Notes under the pieces: generated by a model
The model's input: the letters and a program-made list of their open reading frames with translations, nothing else
Databases searched by the model: none
Told to the model about the DNA's origin: nothing
Shown here: piece after piece, positions 24,170-33,248 of the stretch
How positions within the stretch are numbered: position 1 is the stretch's first letter
How the letters are laid out: every line of letters begins with the position of its first letter
Assembly: GCF_016801985.1 (NCBI RefSeq)
Contig: NZ_JAEVLS010000001.1
Coordinates: 868,001 to 932,000, forward strand
Length of the DNA stretch: 64,000 bases
Source of the DNA: Steroidobacter gossypii
Lineage (GTDB): Bacteria > Pseudomonadota > Gammaproteobacteria > Steroidobacterales > Steroidobacteraceae
Direction of reading: 5' to 3'
Translations under genes and position numbers: made by a program

Positions 24170-25474
24170 CTAGACGATGCCTCCGCCAAAGTTTTGAGCG
24201 CTGGGGCGTTTGTTGGCGCACTCGTTTCTGTAGTTGCTGCGACGGTAGGCCCCAACGGGGTCGATAGCGGCGCCCTTCTGTAGCCGAGCGCGGGCGAGGA
24301 TGGGCTGAACGTCGGTGGTGAAGGCGCGCTTCAATGTTTGGGCGGCCATCAAGGCATCGTTCCCCTGTTGGTAATCAGAGAGCGCCTGGCGATCGACCAG
24401 TAATGCCTGCGCGTAGGCGCGTTGCAGTTCGATGGCGCTGGTCATCAGGCTCTCGATGGGATCGGTGACGTTGTGGGACTGATCCAGCATGTGCGCCGGC
24501 TGGAAATCCGGGGCCTTGCGCCATTGTGCGTCCACCAGTTCGTTGAAGATCAGGAACAGCCGGTACGGGTCGATGCAGCCGGTGTCGAGGTCGTCGTCGC
24601 CATACTTCGAGTCGTTGAAATGGAAGCCGCCGAGACGGCGAGCGTGCACCAGGCGGGAAACGATCATCTCGATGTTCACATTCGGTGCGTGGTGACCGAG
24701 GTCGACCAGGCAGAACGCTTTCGGTCCCAGCGTTTGGGCGGCCATCAGCGAGCTGCCCCAATCCTGAATCACCGTGGCATAGAAAGCGGGCTCGAACATT
24801 TTGTGCTCGATGAGCATGCGCCAGTCCGCCGGCAGCGCTGCATAGATCTGCGCAGTCGATTCGAGATAGCGCTCGAAGGCGCGCCCCAGGTGTTGCTGGC
24901 CGGGGAAGTTGGCGCCGTCGCCGATCCATACCGTGAGTGCTTTGGAGCCGAGCAGTTGGCCGATGCGGATGCAATCGATGTTGTGTTCGATGGCTTGCGC
25001 GCGGACGGCGGCGTCGGTGTGGGTGAGGCTGCCGAATTTATAGGAGAGCGGTTGACCGGGCCGATCCTGGAAGGTGTTCGAATTGACCGCGTCGAAGCCC
25101 AGTCCCAAGGCAGTGGCGCGTTGGCGTAGCGCCGGCATGTCCTCGGTGTAATCCCAAGGTAGATGCAACGAGACGGTCGGCGTGGCGCCGGTCAGGCTGT
25201 GAATGACCGCGCAGTCTTCGAGCTTGTCGAAGACGTGGCGCGGCTCGCCCCTGCCGGGAAAACGTGCGAAGCGAGTGCCGCCGGTGCCGACGCCCCACGA
25301 GGGAATGGCAACTCCGAAACTCGCGACGGTGTTGGTGATGGCGTCGATATCGAGGCCGCGACGCTGCAGGATGGTGCCGAGCGCTGCGTAGTCGGCGTCG
25401 AGGTCCTTCGAAAGTCGAGCGTTGTCATCTGCGATGAAAGCACGATCACGCGGATCCGCGTATTTATCGGTCAT
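24170..25474 (-). CDS. rhaI: L-rhamnose isomerase (Pseudomonas/Rhizobium type)
   Basis: The 434-residue protein converts L-rhamnose to L-rhamnulose. It is the TIM-barrel RhaI type (as in P. stutzeri) and not the E. coli RhaA type. Visible marks are FGVAIPSWGVGTGGTRFARF, HLPWDYTEDMPALRQRA, GLGFDAVNSNTFQD, LIEHKMFEPAFYATVIQDWG and LVDLGHHAPNVNIEMIVSRL, where the Glu, Asp and His residues coordinate the metal. GGGGGAT precedes the ATG. It follows rhaD by 74 bp in the same direction, and the rhamnose transport and kinase genes lie across the divergent promoter. Confidence 0.95.
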   Translation of the reverse strand: MTDKYADPRDRAFIADDNARLSKDLDADYAALGTILQRRGLDIDAITNTVASFGVAIPSWGVGTGGTRFARFPGRGEPRHVFDKLEDCAVIHSLTGATPTVSLHLPWDYTEDMPALRQRATALGLGFDAVNSNTFQDRPGQPLSYKFGSLTHTDAAVRAQAIEHNIDCIRIGQLLGSKALTVWIGDGANFPGQQHLGRAFERYLESTAQIYAALPADWRMLIEHKMFEPAFYATVIQDWGSSLMAAQTLGPKAFCLVDLGHHAPNVNIEMIVSRLVHARRLGGFHFNDSKYGDDDLDTGCIDPYRLFLIFNELVDAQWRKAPDFQPAHMLDQSHNVTDPIESLMTSAIELQRAYAQALLVDRQALSDYQQGNDALMAAQTLKRAFTTDVQPILARARLQKGAAIDPVGAYRRSNYRNECANKRPSAQNFGGGIV

Positions 25475-25548
25475 TGTATCCCCCTAATCTCGAGCCGGGA
25501 TCGGGCGGGACGCTAGCTCGTCCGATCTCCTTCCCGCAACGTCAGCCG

Positions 25549-27669
25549 CTAGCGCGTAAACGCAGCTGCGTTGCCTGCATCGACATTGATGATGTTGCCA
25601 GTCGACTTGGCGGCGCGCTCGGATGCAAAAAACGCGACGGCCTCGGCCACGTCTTCCGGAAACACACTGCGCTTGAGCAAGCTGCGCTCACGATAAATCG
25701 TTTCGAGCTCGTCCGTGCTGGTTTTGTACTGCTCGGCGCGTTGTTGCGCCCACTCGCCCTGCCAGATGCGCGAGCCGCGCAGCACTGCATCTGGGTTGAC
25801 GACGTTCACACGGATGCCGGCCGGCGCGCCTTCGAGCGCCAGGCAGCGAGCGAGATGCAGCTCGGCTGCCTTGGCCGTGCAATACGCCGCCGCGCCCGGC
25901 GAAGCCGCCAGAGCATTCTTCGAACCGATGAACACGATCGAGCCACCGATGCCCTGCGCCTTCAGCAGCTGAAATGTCTGGCGCGCCACCAGGAAGTAAC
26001 CCGTCGACAGGATGTCCATGTTCTTTTGCCAGGTGGCGAGGCTGGTCTGATCCACCGGCGAGGCCGAGGCGATGCCGGCGTTGGAGATACAGATGTCCAG
26101 GCCGCCGAACTTCCAGGCGGCGTCGCGAAAGCTGGCGATGACAGCGTCTTCGCGCGTCACATCGACCCAGCAGCTGGACACCACATCGTTGCCGTATTGT
26201 TTCTTCAGGCCGGCTTCGGCCTCGTGGAGTGCGTCATGATCGATGTCACAAAGCACCACGCAGGCGCCCTCGTCCATCAAACGTCGCGCGGTTGCCAGGC
26301 CGATGCCGCCGGCGCCACCGGTGATCAAAGCGACCCGGCCCGCGAGCGGCTTGGGCTTTGGCATGCGCTGCAGCTTGGCCTCTTCGAGATCCCAATATTC
26401 AATGTCGAACGCTTCCTGCTCGGGCAAGCCACGATACGTCGACACCGCGGCGGCGCCGCGCATGACGTTGATCGCATTGATATAAAACTCGCCCGCAATG
26501 CGTGCGGTCGCTTTGTCGGCAGCGAACGTGATCATGCCCACGCCGGGCACCAGATAAACGACCGGGTTGGGGTCGCGCATCTTCGGCGAACCGGGGCGTT
26601 TGCAGCGCTCGTAATAAGCGGCGTAACGCTCGCGATATTTCTCGATCGCGGGCTGAACGCGAGCAGCGAACTGATCCACCGAGTCGCTGGCCGCGTCGAA
26701 CGGCAACACCAGCGGCCAGATCTTGGTGCGCAGGAAATGATCGGGGCAGGAGGTGCCCAGGTCGGCGAGCGCCTGTAGCTTTTCGCTGCCGACGAATTCC
26801 AGCACGGCGGCGCTGTCGTCGAAGTGACCGACCTTGCGAGTCGTGCCGGAGATGAGGCCGCGGATGCGCGGCATGATGGCCGCCGCCACTTCGCGACGCT
26901 TCTCCAACGGCAACGGCTGAGTCTTGAATGCGCCGAACGGCTGCTTGCCCACGCTCTTGTCGGCCAGCCACAAGGTGGCGCGGTTGATCACATCGAGCGT
27001 GTTCTCATAACAGGCCTTGGCCGTGTCCGCCCAGGTGAACACCCCATGCGCTTCGAGCACCACACCGCGCGCCCTGGGATTCTCACGAGTGAACTTGCGC
27101 AAGGCGAGGCCGAGCTCGTAACCGGGACGGATCCACGGCAGCCAGCCCACTTCGTCGCCATAGATCTCCTTGGTCAGCGCCTTGCTGTCGGCGGCAGCGG
27201 CAATGGCAATCAACGCGTCCGGATGCATGTGATCCACGTGCGCGCGATCCACCAGCCCATGCAGCGGCGTATCGATGCTCGCCGCCCGCGGATTGAGATT
27301 GAACGTGCAGTGTGAATACAGCGGCACCAGCACGCTGTCGCTGTCCGAACCTCTATAGAACGGTTCGAGCGACAGGAACTTGTCCATGTACAGGGTGGCG
27401 AAACCGTCCAGCTTCATGGTGCCCAGGTCGCCGCCCGAGCCTTTGACCCACAGCACCTGCACGTCCTTGCCGGTCAGCGGGTCCTTTTCCATGATCTTGG
27501 CGGAGGTGTTGCCGCCGCCGAAATTGGTGATGCGCTTGTCCGAACCCAGCAGGTTGGAGCGGTACAGCAGCTGCTGCGCAGGCGTCATTCCGGCTGCAAC
27601 CGCATCGTTCCAGCGGCTTTCGAGCAGCAACGAAGACGACTCGGCTTGCGCCGGCTGAACCACACTCAT
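25549..27669 (-). CDS. rhaD: Bifunctional rhamnulose-1-phosphate aldolase / lactaldehyde dehydrogenase
   Basis: A 706-residue two-domain enzyme. Residues 20-400 form a class II aldolase domain with zinc-binding histidines in HVDHMHPD (His144, His147, His149) and EAHG (His208); it splits rhamnulose 1-phosphate into DHAP and L-lactaldehyde. Residues 440-706 form a short-chain dehydrogenase with GGAGGIG (451-457) for NAD(P) and the YCTAK active site, and oxidise or reduce the lactaldehyde. The same fusion is known from Rhizobium and from RhaEW of Bacillus. GGAG lies before the ATG. It is the first gene of the leftward rhaD-rhaI unit. Confidence 0.95.
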   Translation of the reverse strand: MSVVQPAQAESSSLLLESRWNDAVAAGMTPAQQLLYRSNLLGSDKRITNFGGGNTSAKIMEKDPLTGKDVQVLWVKGSGGDLGTMKLDGFATLYMDKFLSLEPFYRGSDSDSVLVPLYSHCTFNLNPRAASIDTPLHGLVDRAHVDHMHPDALIAIAAAADSKALTKEIYGDEVGWLPWIRPGYELGLALRKFTRENPRARGVVLEAHGVFTWADTAKACYENTLDVINRATLWLADKSVGKQPFGAFKTQPLPLEKRREVAAAIMPRIRGLISGTTRKVGHFDDSAAVLEFVGSEKLQALADLGTSCPDHFLRTKIWPLVLPFDAASDSVDQFAARVQPAIEKYRERYAAYYERCKRPGSPKMRDPNPVVYLVPGVGMITFAADKATARIAGEFYINAINVMRGAAAVSTYRGLPEQEAFDIEYWDLEEAKLQRMPKPKPLAGRVALITGGAGGIGLATARRLMDEGACVVLCDIDHDALHEAEAGLKKQYGNDVVSSCWVDVTREDAVIASFRDAAWKFGGLDICISNAGIASASPVDQTSLATWQKNMDILSTGYFLVARQTFQLLKAQGIGGSIVFIGSKNALAASPGAAAYCTAKAAELHLARCLALEGAPAGIRVNVVNPDAVLRGSRIWQGEWAQQRAEQYKTSTDELETIYRERSLLKRSVFPEDVAEAVAFFASERAAKSTGNIINVDAGNAAAFTR

Positions 27670-27751
27670 CTAATCTCCCCCGCAGGCAGTTTGCGCGCGT
27701 TCCGGGCATTAGAAATCATCCCGGTGGCATGAAATGCCTGTTTACCACACG

Positions 27752-27790
27752 AATCGATCATATACAATCAGATGCAAGCATAATCGATCA
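27752..27790. promoter_or_regulatory. Direct repeats in the rhaD/rhaR divergent promoter (candidate RhaR operator)
   Basis: AATCGATCA occurs at 27752-27760 and again at 27782-27790, exactly 30 bp (about three helical turns) apart, with a partial AATCAGAT between them. DeoR-type repressors commonly bind such repeated sites. The region controls both rhaDI and rhaRSTPQK. Assignment to RhaR is inference. Confidence 0.5.
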
Positions 27791-27829
27791 GGGCTGTGAT
27801 GGCCGCCCGGTCGATTTACAGGAGGCCCC

Positions 27830-28633
27830 ATGCTGGAACGAGAGCGCCATAGCCTGATTCTCAAGCTGGTCGAAGAACGCTCCATCGTCAGCGTCGGCGA
27901 TCTGCTCGATCTGCTGGGCGCCTCCGAGGCGACCATTCGCAGGGACATCAACACCCTGGCTGAGCGCGGCGAGGTGAAGCGCATTCGCGGCGGCGCCGAG
28001 GCGGTACGGCCCCGCCATCAGCCGCATCTGGTCGGCATGCCGTTTTCACTCAGTCAGGACATCAGCGTTCCGCAGAAACGCGCCATCGCGCGCGCGGCGG
28101 CCGAGCTGATCAGCCCGGGTGAAAGCATCATCATCAACGGCGGCACCACCACGTTCGCGCTGGTGGAATTTCTCGCCGACCACGATCTGGACATCCTCAC
28201 CAATTCGTTCCCGATCGCGGCCAAGCTGCTTGCCACCAGCCGCAACCGCATCACGTTGCCGGGCGGCACCATCTTTCGCGAACAGAACATCGTGCTCAGC
28301 CCGTTCAACAACGACACCATCGAAAACTTCTGGGGCAACAAGCTGTTCACCGGCTGCTACGGCCTGAACCGCTTCGGCATCATGGAAGCCGATCCGCTGA
28401 TCGTGCAGGCCCAGACCAAACTGTTGAAACGCACCGAGGACGTGATCGTGATGGCCGACAGCAGCAAGCTGCGCCAGAAGTCCGCAATGATCGTGACCGG
28501 CCTGGAGCGGATTTCCACCATCGTCACCGACGACGGCGCGAGGCCCGAAGAGCTGGATGTATTCAAGGCGGCGGGCATCAAGGTGATCGTCGCCACGGTG
28601 AGCGAGGAAGACGGCTTGCAGAAGCTGGCCTGA
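27830..28633 (+). CDS. rhaR: DeoR-family regulator of rhamnose genes
   Basis: A 267-residue DeoR protein: winged helix at the N-terminus (RERHSLILKLVEERSIVSVG to SEATIRRDINTLAERGEVKR) and a sugar-phosphate-sensing domain with the family motifs INGGTTTFAL, ILTNSFPIA, LPGGTIFRE and VMADSSKLRQKS. In Rhizobium leguminosarum the DeoR-type RhaR represses the rha genes. Position between the divergent rhaDI and rhaSTPQK supports the same job. A ribosome site (CAGGAGG) is close to the ATG. The inducer is probably rhamnose-derived, which is inference. Confidence 0.92.
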   Translation: MLERERHSLILKLVEERSIVSVGDLLDLLGASEATIRRDINTLAERGEVKRIRGGAEAVRPRHQPHLVGMPFSLSQDISVPQKRAIARAAAELISPGESIIINGGTTTFALVEFLADHDLDILTNSFPIAAKLLATSRNRITLPGGTIFREQNIVLSPFNNDTIENFWGNKLFTGCYGLNRFGIMEADPLIVQAQTKLLKRTEDVIVMADSSKLRQKSAMIVTGLERISTIVTDDGARPEELDVFKAAGIKVIVATVSEEDGLQKLA

Positions 28634-28684
28634 GTTGGAACACGACAGCACGAGGAATACCTCGGCGGTCGCACAAGCGGGGGG

Positions 28685-29710
28685 ATGAGGATGCGAAGAA
28701 GAGCAATGCTCGCGGGCGCGGTCTCGCTGGCGGCCGTCACGATCGCGGGCTGCGGCGAACGGCCGCAAACGCCGGCCGGTGGCGGAGCCGACGGCAGGAT
28801 TCGGATCGGGATTGTGGCGAAGAGCCTGGGGAACGGCTTTTTCGAAGCCGTTCACAAGGGCGCGAATGAAGCTGCCGCTGCGCTGAACGCCGAAATCATT
28901 TTCACCGGCCCGACCACTCCCACCGCCGAAGGGCAGATAGAAACATTGAATGCGCTGATCGCTCAGCGCGTCGATGCAATCGCCATTTCCGCCAACGATC
29001 CGGACGCGGTGGTGCCGACGTTGCAGCGAGCGATGCAGCGAGGCATCAAAGTCATCTCCTACGACTCGGCGGTGGCAAAGGAAGGTCGCGCCGTTCATCT
29101 GGCGCCCTCGTCCGATGTGCTGATCGGGCAGACCGTGGCGCAGTTGGCGGCCGAGCTCGCACCCGAAGGCAAAGGCAAAGTCGCCGTCGTTTCCGCCACG
29201 CCCACCTCGACCAACCAGAACTCCTGGCTGGCCCAGATGCAGCAGGCGCTGCCTCGCTACCCGGGTTTGCAATTCGCTGGCGTGGTTTATGGCGACGACG
29301 TTTCGGACAAGTCGTATCGCGAGACAGTCGCGCTGGTGAAGCAGCATCCGGATCTCGCCGTGATCGTGTCGCTGAGCTCGGTCGGCATCGTGGCTGCGGC
29401 CAAGGCAATTGAAGATCAAGGTCTCACGGCCAAGGTGAAGGTCACCGGCCTGGGCCTGCCGTCGGAGCTGATCGGTTACGTGCGCAAAGGCGTGGTGCCG
29501 AAGTTTGCGATCTGGAATCCCATCGATCTCGGCTACGCGGCCACGCAAGTCGCTGCACGCCTGGCGCGGGGAGAGAAATCCGAGAATGGCCAAGAGATAT
29601 CACTGGAGCGTGTCGGCACAGTGAGCTTCGACGATGACGGCGTCGGCGCCATGGCCAAGCCATTCATCTACGATCAGAGCAACGTCGAACAGTTCGCCGC
29701 GATCTTCTAG
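28685..29710 (+). CDS. rhaS: Rhamnose ABC transporter, substrate-binding lipoprotein
   Basis: A 341-residue sugar-binding protein of the ribose/rhamnose type (periplasmic-binding-protein family 4). The signal peptide ends in the lipobox TIAGC with Cys23, so it should be membrane-anchored. Core motifs are IRIGIVAKSLGNGFFEAVHK, DAIAISANDPDAVVPTLQRA and VISYDSAV. It delivers L-rhamnose to the RhaTPQ importer. Two nearby ATGs (28685 and 28691) are possible; the second has better spacing from the GGGGGG. First transporter gene after rhaR, 51 bp downstream. Confidence 0.93.
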   Translation: MRMRRRAMLAGAVSLAAVTIAGCGERPQTPAGGGADGRIRIGIVAKSLGNGFFEAVHKGANEAAAALNAEIIFTGPTTPTAEGQIETLNALIAQRVDAIAISANDPDAVVPTLQRAMQRGIKVISYDSAVAKEGRAVHLAPSSDVLIGQTVAQLAAELAPEGKGKVAVVSATPTSTNQNSWLAQMQQALPRYPGLQFAGVVYGDDVSDKSYRETVALVKQHPDLAVIVSLSSVGIVAAAKAIEDQGLTAKVKVTGLGLPSELIGYVRKGVVPKFAIWNPIDLGYAATQVAARLARGEKSENGQEISLERVGTVSFDDDGVGAMAKPFIYDQSNVEQFAAIF

Positions 29711-29757
29711 AAGAAGTGACTGATGACGAATGACTACTGACTGGTCAGAGGGGCGAC

Positions 29758-31278
29758 TTGAGCACTGATATGGCGGCGGCGCTCGAACCTGTTACGGCTC
29801 AACCGGTTCTCAACCTGACGCAGGTGAGGAAGTCGTTCGGCGGCGTGCACGCGCTGCGCGACGCCAATCTCGACTTGTATGCTGGCCAGGTCACCGCGCT
29901 CATCGGCGAGAACGGCGCGGGCAAGTCCACGCTGGTCAAGATCCTGTGCGGCATTCATCAACCGGACGGCGGTGAGATTCTGCTCGATGGTCGCTCCATT
30001 CGAGTCCGCGATCCCGAGCACGCGCGCCGTTTGGGGATCAACGTCGTACATCAAGAGTGCGTGGTGTTCGATAACCTGACCGTGGCGGAGAACATCTTCG
30101 TGAGCGCTCGCCCTCGCAAGGGCCGATTCATCGCGTGGAGCGAGATGCGCAAACGGGCCGCGGAAATCCTGCGGCAGCTGGATGTTTCTTTCTCGCCAGA
30201 CACGCCGGCGGGGCAGCTCAGCGTGGCTCAGAAACATATCGTGCAGATCGCGCGGGCGCTCACGAGCCAAGCACGCGTGCTGATTCTTGATGAGCCCACA
30301 GCCGCGCTGTCCCACCGTGAAGCCGACGATCTGTTTCGTATCGCGCGCAGGTTGCGCGACGCAGGTTGCGCCCTGCTCTTCATCAGTCACAAATTCGAAG
30401 AGATCTTCGCGCTCGCCGATCGGTACGCCGTGTTTCGAGACGGCGCGTCCGTAGGCAGCGGGATGATCGCCGGCACCGGCAGCGAACAGCTGATTCGCAT
30501 GATGGTTGGCCGGTCGGTCGAGCAGTTGTTCCCCAAGCTCGAAACTACGCTCGGCGAGGAATTGTTGCGCGTGGAGAGTCTGTCGCGGGAGCGTGAGTTC
30601 GACCAGGTTTCGTTTTCGGTGCGCCAGGGCGAAACACTGGGTATCTATGGTTTGGTCGGCGCGGGCCGCACGGAGCTGGCGCAATGTTTGTTTGGGCTCA
30701 GCACGCCGGATGCTGGCGCCATCTTGGTGGGCGGCCAACCCGTTTCGATTCGCAGTCCCGCGGACGCTGTCGCCCAGGGATTGGCGTATGTGCCGGAGGA
30801 TCGCCAGCAGCAAGGCGCGATCCTGGCATTTCCCATTGCCGCGAATGTGGCCTTGACGAACTTGAGCACTCTCGCACCACGCGGGATCTGCAGCCGAGAG
30901 CGAGAGTCGGAGCTCGCCCATCATTGGATCTCGGCTTTGGGGGTCAAGGCGACTGGCCCGGAGCAGAACGTCGGCGATCTGTCCGGCGGCAATCAACAGA
31001 AGGTTGTATTGGCGAAGTGGTTGGCCCGGTCGCCGCGCGTATTGATCCTCGACGAGCCGACCAAGGGCATCGACGTGGGCGCGAAGTCAGCCGTGCATGC
31101 TGTCACCAGCGCCTTTGCTCAGCGAGGCAATGCCGTCGTGATGATCTCTTCGGAGTTGCCGGAGATCCTGGGCATGTCCGATCGCATCCTGGTGATGCGT
31201 CGCGGGCGCGTACGAGCGCTGTTCAATCGAGCCGAAGCGACGGCTGAGAACATCGTGCAGGCGGCCACCGGCGCGTGA
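29758..31278 (+). CDS. rhaT: Rhamnose ABC transporter, ATPase
   Basis: A 506-residue ATPase with two fused nucleotide-binding domains, as in RbsA/XylG/MglA. The first has Walker A GENGAGKST (50-58), and the Walker B segment VLILDEPTAALSHRE; the second has the usual degenerate Walker A (GLVGAGRTELAQ) but an intact LSGGNQQK signature and LILDEPTKGIDVG. It powers rhamnose import with RhaP and RhaQ. The start is a TTG at 29758 because AGAGGGG lies five bases before it; the next ATG at 29770 would be too far. Confidence 0.94.
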   Translation: MSTDMAAALEPVTAQPVLNLTQVRKSFGGVHALRDANLDLYAGQVTALIGENGAGKSTLVKILCGIHQPDGGEILLDGRSIRVRDPEHARRLGINVVHQECVVFDNLTVAENIFVSARPRKGRFIAWSEMRKRAAEILRQLDVSFSPDTPAGQLSVAQKHIVQIARALTSQARVLILDEPTAALSHREADDLFRIARRLRDAGCALLFISHKFEEIFALADRYAVFRDGASVGSGMIAGTGSEQLIRMMVGRSVEQLFPKLETTLGEELLRVESLSREREFDQVSFSVRQGETLGIYGLVGAGRTELAQCLFGLSTPDAGAILVGGQPVSIRSPADAVAQGLAYVPEDRQQQGAILAFPIAANVALTNLSTLAPRGICSRERESELAHHWISALGVKATGPEQNVGDLSGGNQQKVVLAKWLARSPRVLILDEPTKGIDVGAKSAVHAVTSAFAQRGNAVVMISSELPEILGMSDRILVMRRGRVRALFNRAEATAENIVQAATGA

Positions 31279-32258
31279 TGCATATGATCCAGAACTCCGC
31301 CGCGCGGCGCGATCTTGCTCTCGGTGTCATCGTCGTTGCGTTGCTTGGGGCGGTGACAGCCGCGTTTCCGCAGTTCGCACGACCTGTGAACCTGGCCGAG
31401 ATTCTGGACGACAGCGCCATTCTGATCCTGCTGGCGCTTGGACAAATGATCGTGATCCTCACTCGCGGCATCGACCTGTCCATCGCCGCCAACCTGGCGC
31501 TCTCGGGCATGCTGGTCGCACTGTTCAACAAGAACTATCCCGAGGCCGGCGTTCTGCCAGTGCTGCTGATCGCTATCGCCAGTGGCGCCTTCCTGGGAGC
31601 CATCAACGGCCTGCTGGTTTGGCGCTTCAAGCTGCCGCCCATCGTGGTCACGCTCGGCACCATGTCGGTGTATCGCGGCCTCATTTACTTGCTCTCGGGC
31701 GGCACGTGGGTCAACGACAACCAGATGTCGCCTTCCTTTCTCGACTTCGTGCGTCATCAGGTGCTGGGGCTCACGACACTTTCTTGGTTGGCAATTGCGG
31801 GCATCGCCTTGGCGGCGCTGTTGATGCGTTACACGGTGACCGGTCGTGATCTATACGCGGCTGGCGGCAATCCGGCTGCCGCGAGTTATACCGGCATCGA
31901 TCCTGGTCGCATGCAATGCCTCGCATACACGGTCTGCGGCGCCATTGCGGGGCTCTGTGGCTACTTGTGGGTGGCGCGGTTCGCGGTTGCTTACACTGAC
32001 ATCGCGCTCGGCTTCGAGCTGCAGGTGATCGCGGCCTGTTTGATTGGCGGGGTCGCCATCGCGGGAGGCGTCGGGACGGTCGCGGGCGTCGTGCTGGGAT
32101 GTTTGTTCATCGGCATCATCAGGAACGCTTTGCCGCTGATCGGCGTTTCGCCGTTCTGGCAGATGGGCATCAATGGCCTGGTGATCGTGATCGCGGCGGT
32201 GCTGAGCGCGCGACGGCGTGAGGACAAGCGCGCGATTCTGGAGACCAGCCCTGCATGA
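31278..32258 (+). CDS. rhaP: Rhamnose ABC transporter, permease 1
   Basis: A 326-residue membrane protein of the RbsC/AraH family with about nine or ten helices and the family motifs GQMIVILTRGIDLSIAANLA, INGLLVWRFKLPPIVVTLGT and GGNPAAASYTGID. The ATG at 31278 overlaps the rhaT stop by one base (TGATG), indicating translational coupling. It pairs with the next gene, rhaQ, to form the transmembrane pathway. Confidence 0.93.
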   Translation: MHMIQNSAARRDLALGVIVVALLGAVTAAFPQFARPVNLAEILDDSAILILLALGQMIVILTRGIDLSIAANLALSGMLVALFNKNYPEAGVLPVLLIAIASGAFLGAINGLLVWRFKLPPIVVTLGTMSVYRGLIYLLSGGTWVNDNQMSPSFLDFVRHQVLGLTTLSWLAIAGIALAALLMRYTVTGRDLYAAGGNPAAASYTGIDPGRMQCLAYTVCGAIAGLCGYLWVARFAVAYTDIALGFELQVIAACLIGGVAIAGGVGTVAGVVLGCLFIGIIRNALPLIGVSPFWQMGINGLVIVIAAVLSARRREDKRAILETSPA

Positions 32259-33232
32259 ACGCGCCCAGACTTTCCTTTCTGTCACGCCGGCTGCTGCGCT
32301 GGGAGTCGATGCTGGCGTTGGTGCTGGTGATCGAGTTCGTCTGCTTCGCCAGCTTATCGCCCTACTTCCTGAATGTCTGGACGCTGTCCGACGCCACCTT
32401 CAACTTCACCGAGCGCGCGGTGATCGCATTGCCGCTCGCGCTGCTCATCATCGCGGGCGAGATCGATATCTCCGTCGCCGCCATCATCGCGCTCGCATCG
32501 GTGGCGATGGGATTGGCTGCGGCGGCGGGAATCGATACGGCCGGCTTGGTTGCCATCGGCCTCGGTACCGGGCTGTTGGCCGGCATGATCAATGGCGCCT
32601 TGGTGACGATCGGCCGCGTACCCTCGATCGTCGCCACCATCGGTACCATGACGTTGTTCCGCGGGCTCGCTTATGCAGTGCTCGGTGATCGCGTGCTCAA
32701 GGATTATCCGCAGTCGTTCTCGGTGTTTGGCCAGGGTTATGCCGTGGGCCCGCTGTCCATCGAGCTCAGTTTGCTGATCGTGCTCGCAGTGATCTTCGCA
32801 TTGTTTCTGCACGTGACGCGCTGGGGCCGAACCATTTACGCGCTGGGCGCGAATGCCACCGCTGCGCGTTTTTCTGGAGTGCCGGTGGATCGCTATCGGT
32901 TCCTGTTGTTTGCAATGACTGGGCTGTGCAGCGGCATCGCTGCGGTGTTGCTCACGTCGCGGCTCGGTTCGACGCGACCTTCCATCGCGCAAGGCTGGGA
33001 GCTCGAGATCATCAGCATGGTCATCCTCGGCGGCGTCTCGGTGTGGGGTGGCAAAGGCACCATCCCCGGCGTGCTGCTTGCCGCCGTGGTGCTCGGTTTC
33101 GTGAACTTCGGCCTGGGACTGCTGAATGTTCCCGGCATCGTCATGTCCATCATCGTCGGCGCGCTGCTCATCATCGTCGTTGCCATCCCTGTGATCGCCG
33201 AACGATGGTGGGGTCGGCCGGTGCGCACCTGA
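32255..33232 (+). CDS. rhaQ: Rhamnose ABC transporter, permease 2
   Basis: A 325-residue permease of the same RbsC-type family (ALLIIAGEIDISVAAIIALA, INGALVTIGRVPSIVATIGT, GANATAARFSGVPVDRYR). Its ATG overlaps the rhaP stop by four bases (ATGA). Two different permease subunits are usual for the Rhizobium-type rhamnose importer. It ends 16 bp before the kinase gene. Confidence 0.93.
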   Translation: MNAPRLSFLSRRLLRWESMLALVLVIEFVCFASLSPYFLNVWTLSDATFNFTERAVIALPLALLIIAGEIDISVAAIIALASVAMGLAAAAGIDTAGLVAIGLGTGLLAGMINGALVTIGRVPSIVATIGTMTLFRGLAYAVLGDRVLKDYPQSFSVFGQGYAVGPLSIELSLLIVLAVIFALFLHVTRWGRTIYALGANATAARFSGVPVDRYRFLLFAMTGLCSGIAAVLLTSRLGSTRPSIAQGWELEIISMVILGGVSVWGGKGTIPGVLLAAVVLGFVNFGLGLLNVPGIVMSIIVGALLIIVVAIPVIAERWWGRPVRT

Positions 33233-33248
33233 CTCCACTGACCAACCT

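Noticed and set aside
23836-24255. 139-codon minus-strand frame over the repeat block
   Set aside because: Its sequence only mirrors the DNA repeats, overlaps the rhaI end, and has no domain or ribosome site.
28046-29593. 515-codon frame antisense to rhaR and rhaS
   Set aside because: Opposite a pair of clear genes; composition is that of a shadow frame, rich in Arg, His and Gln, with no domain.
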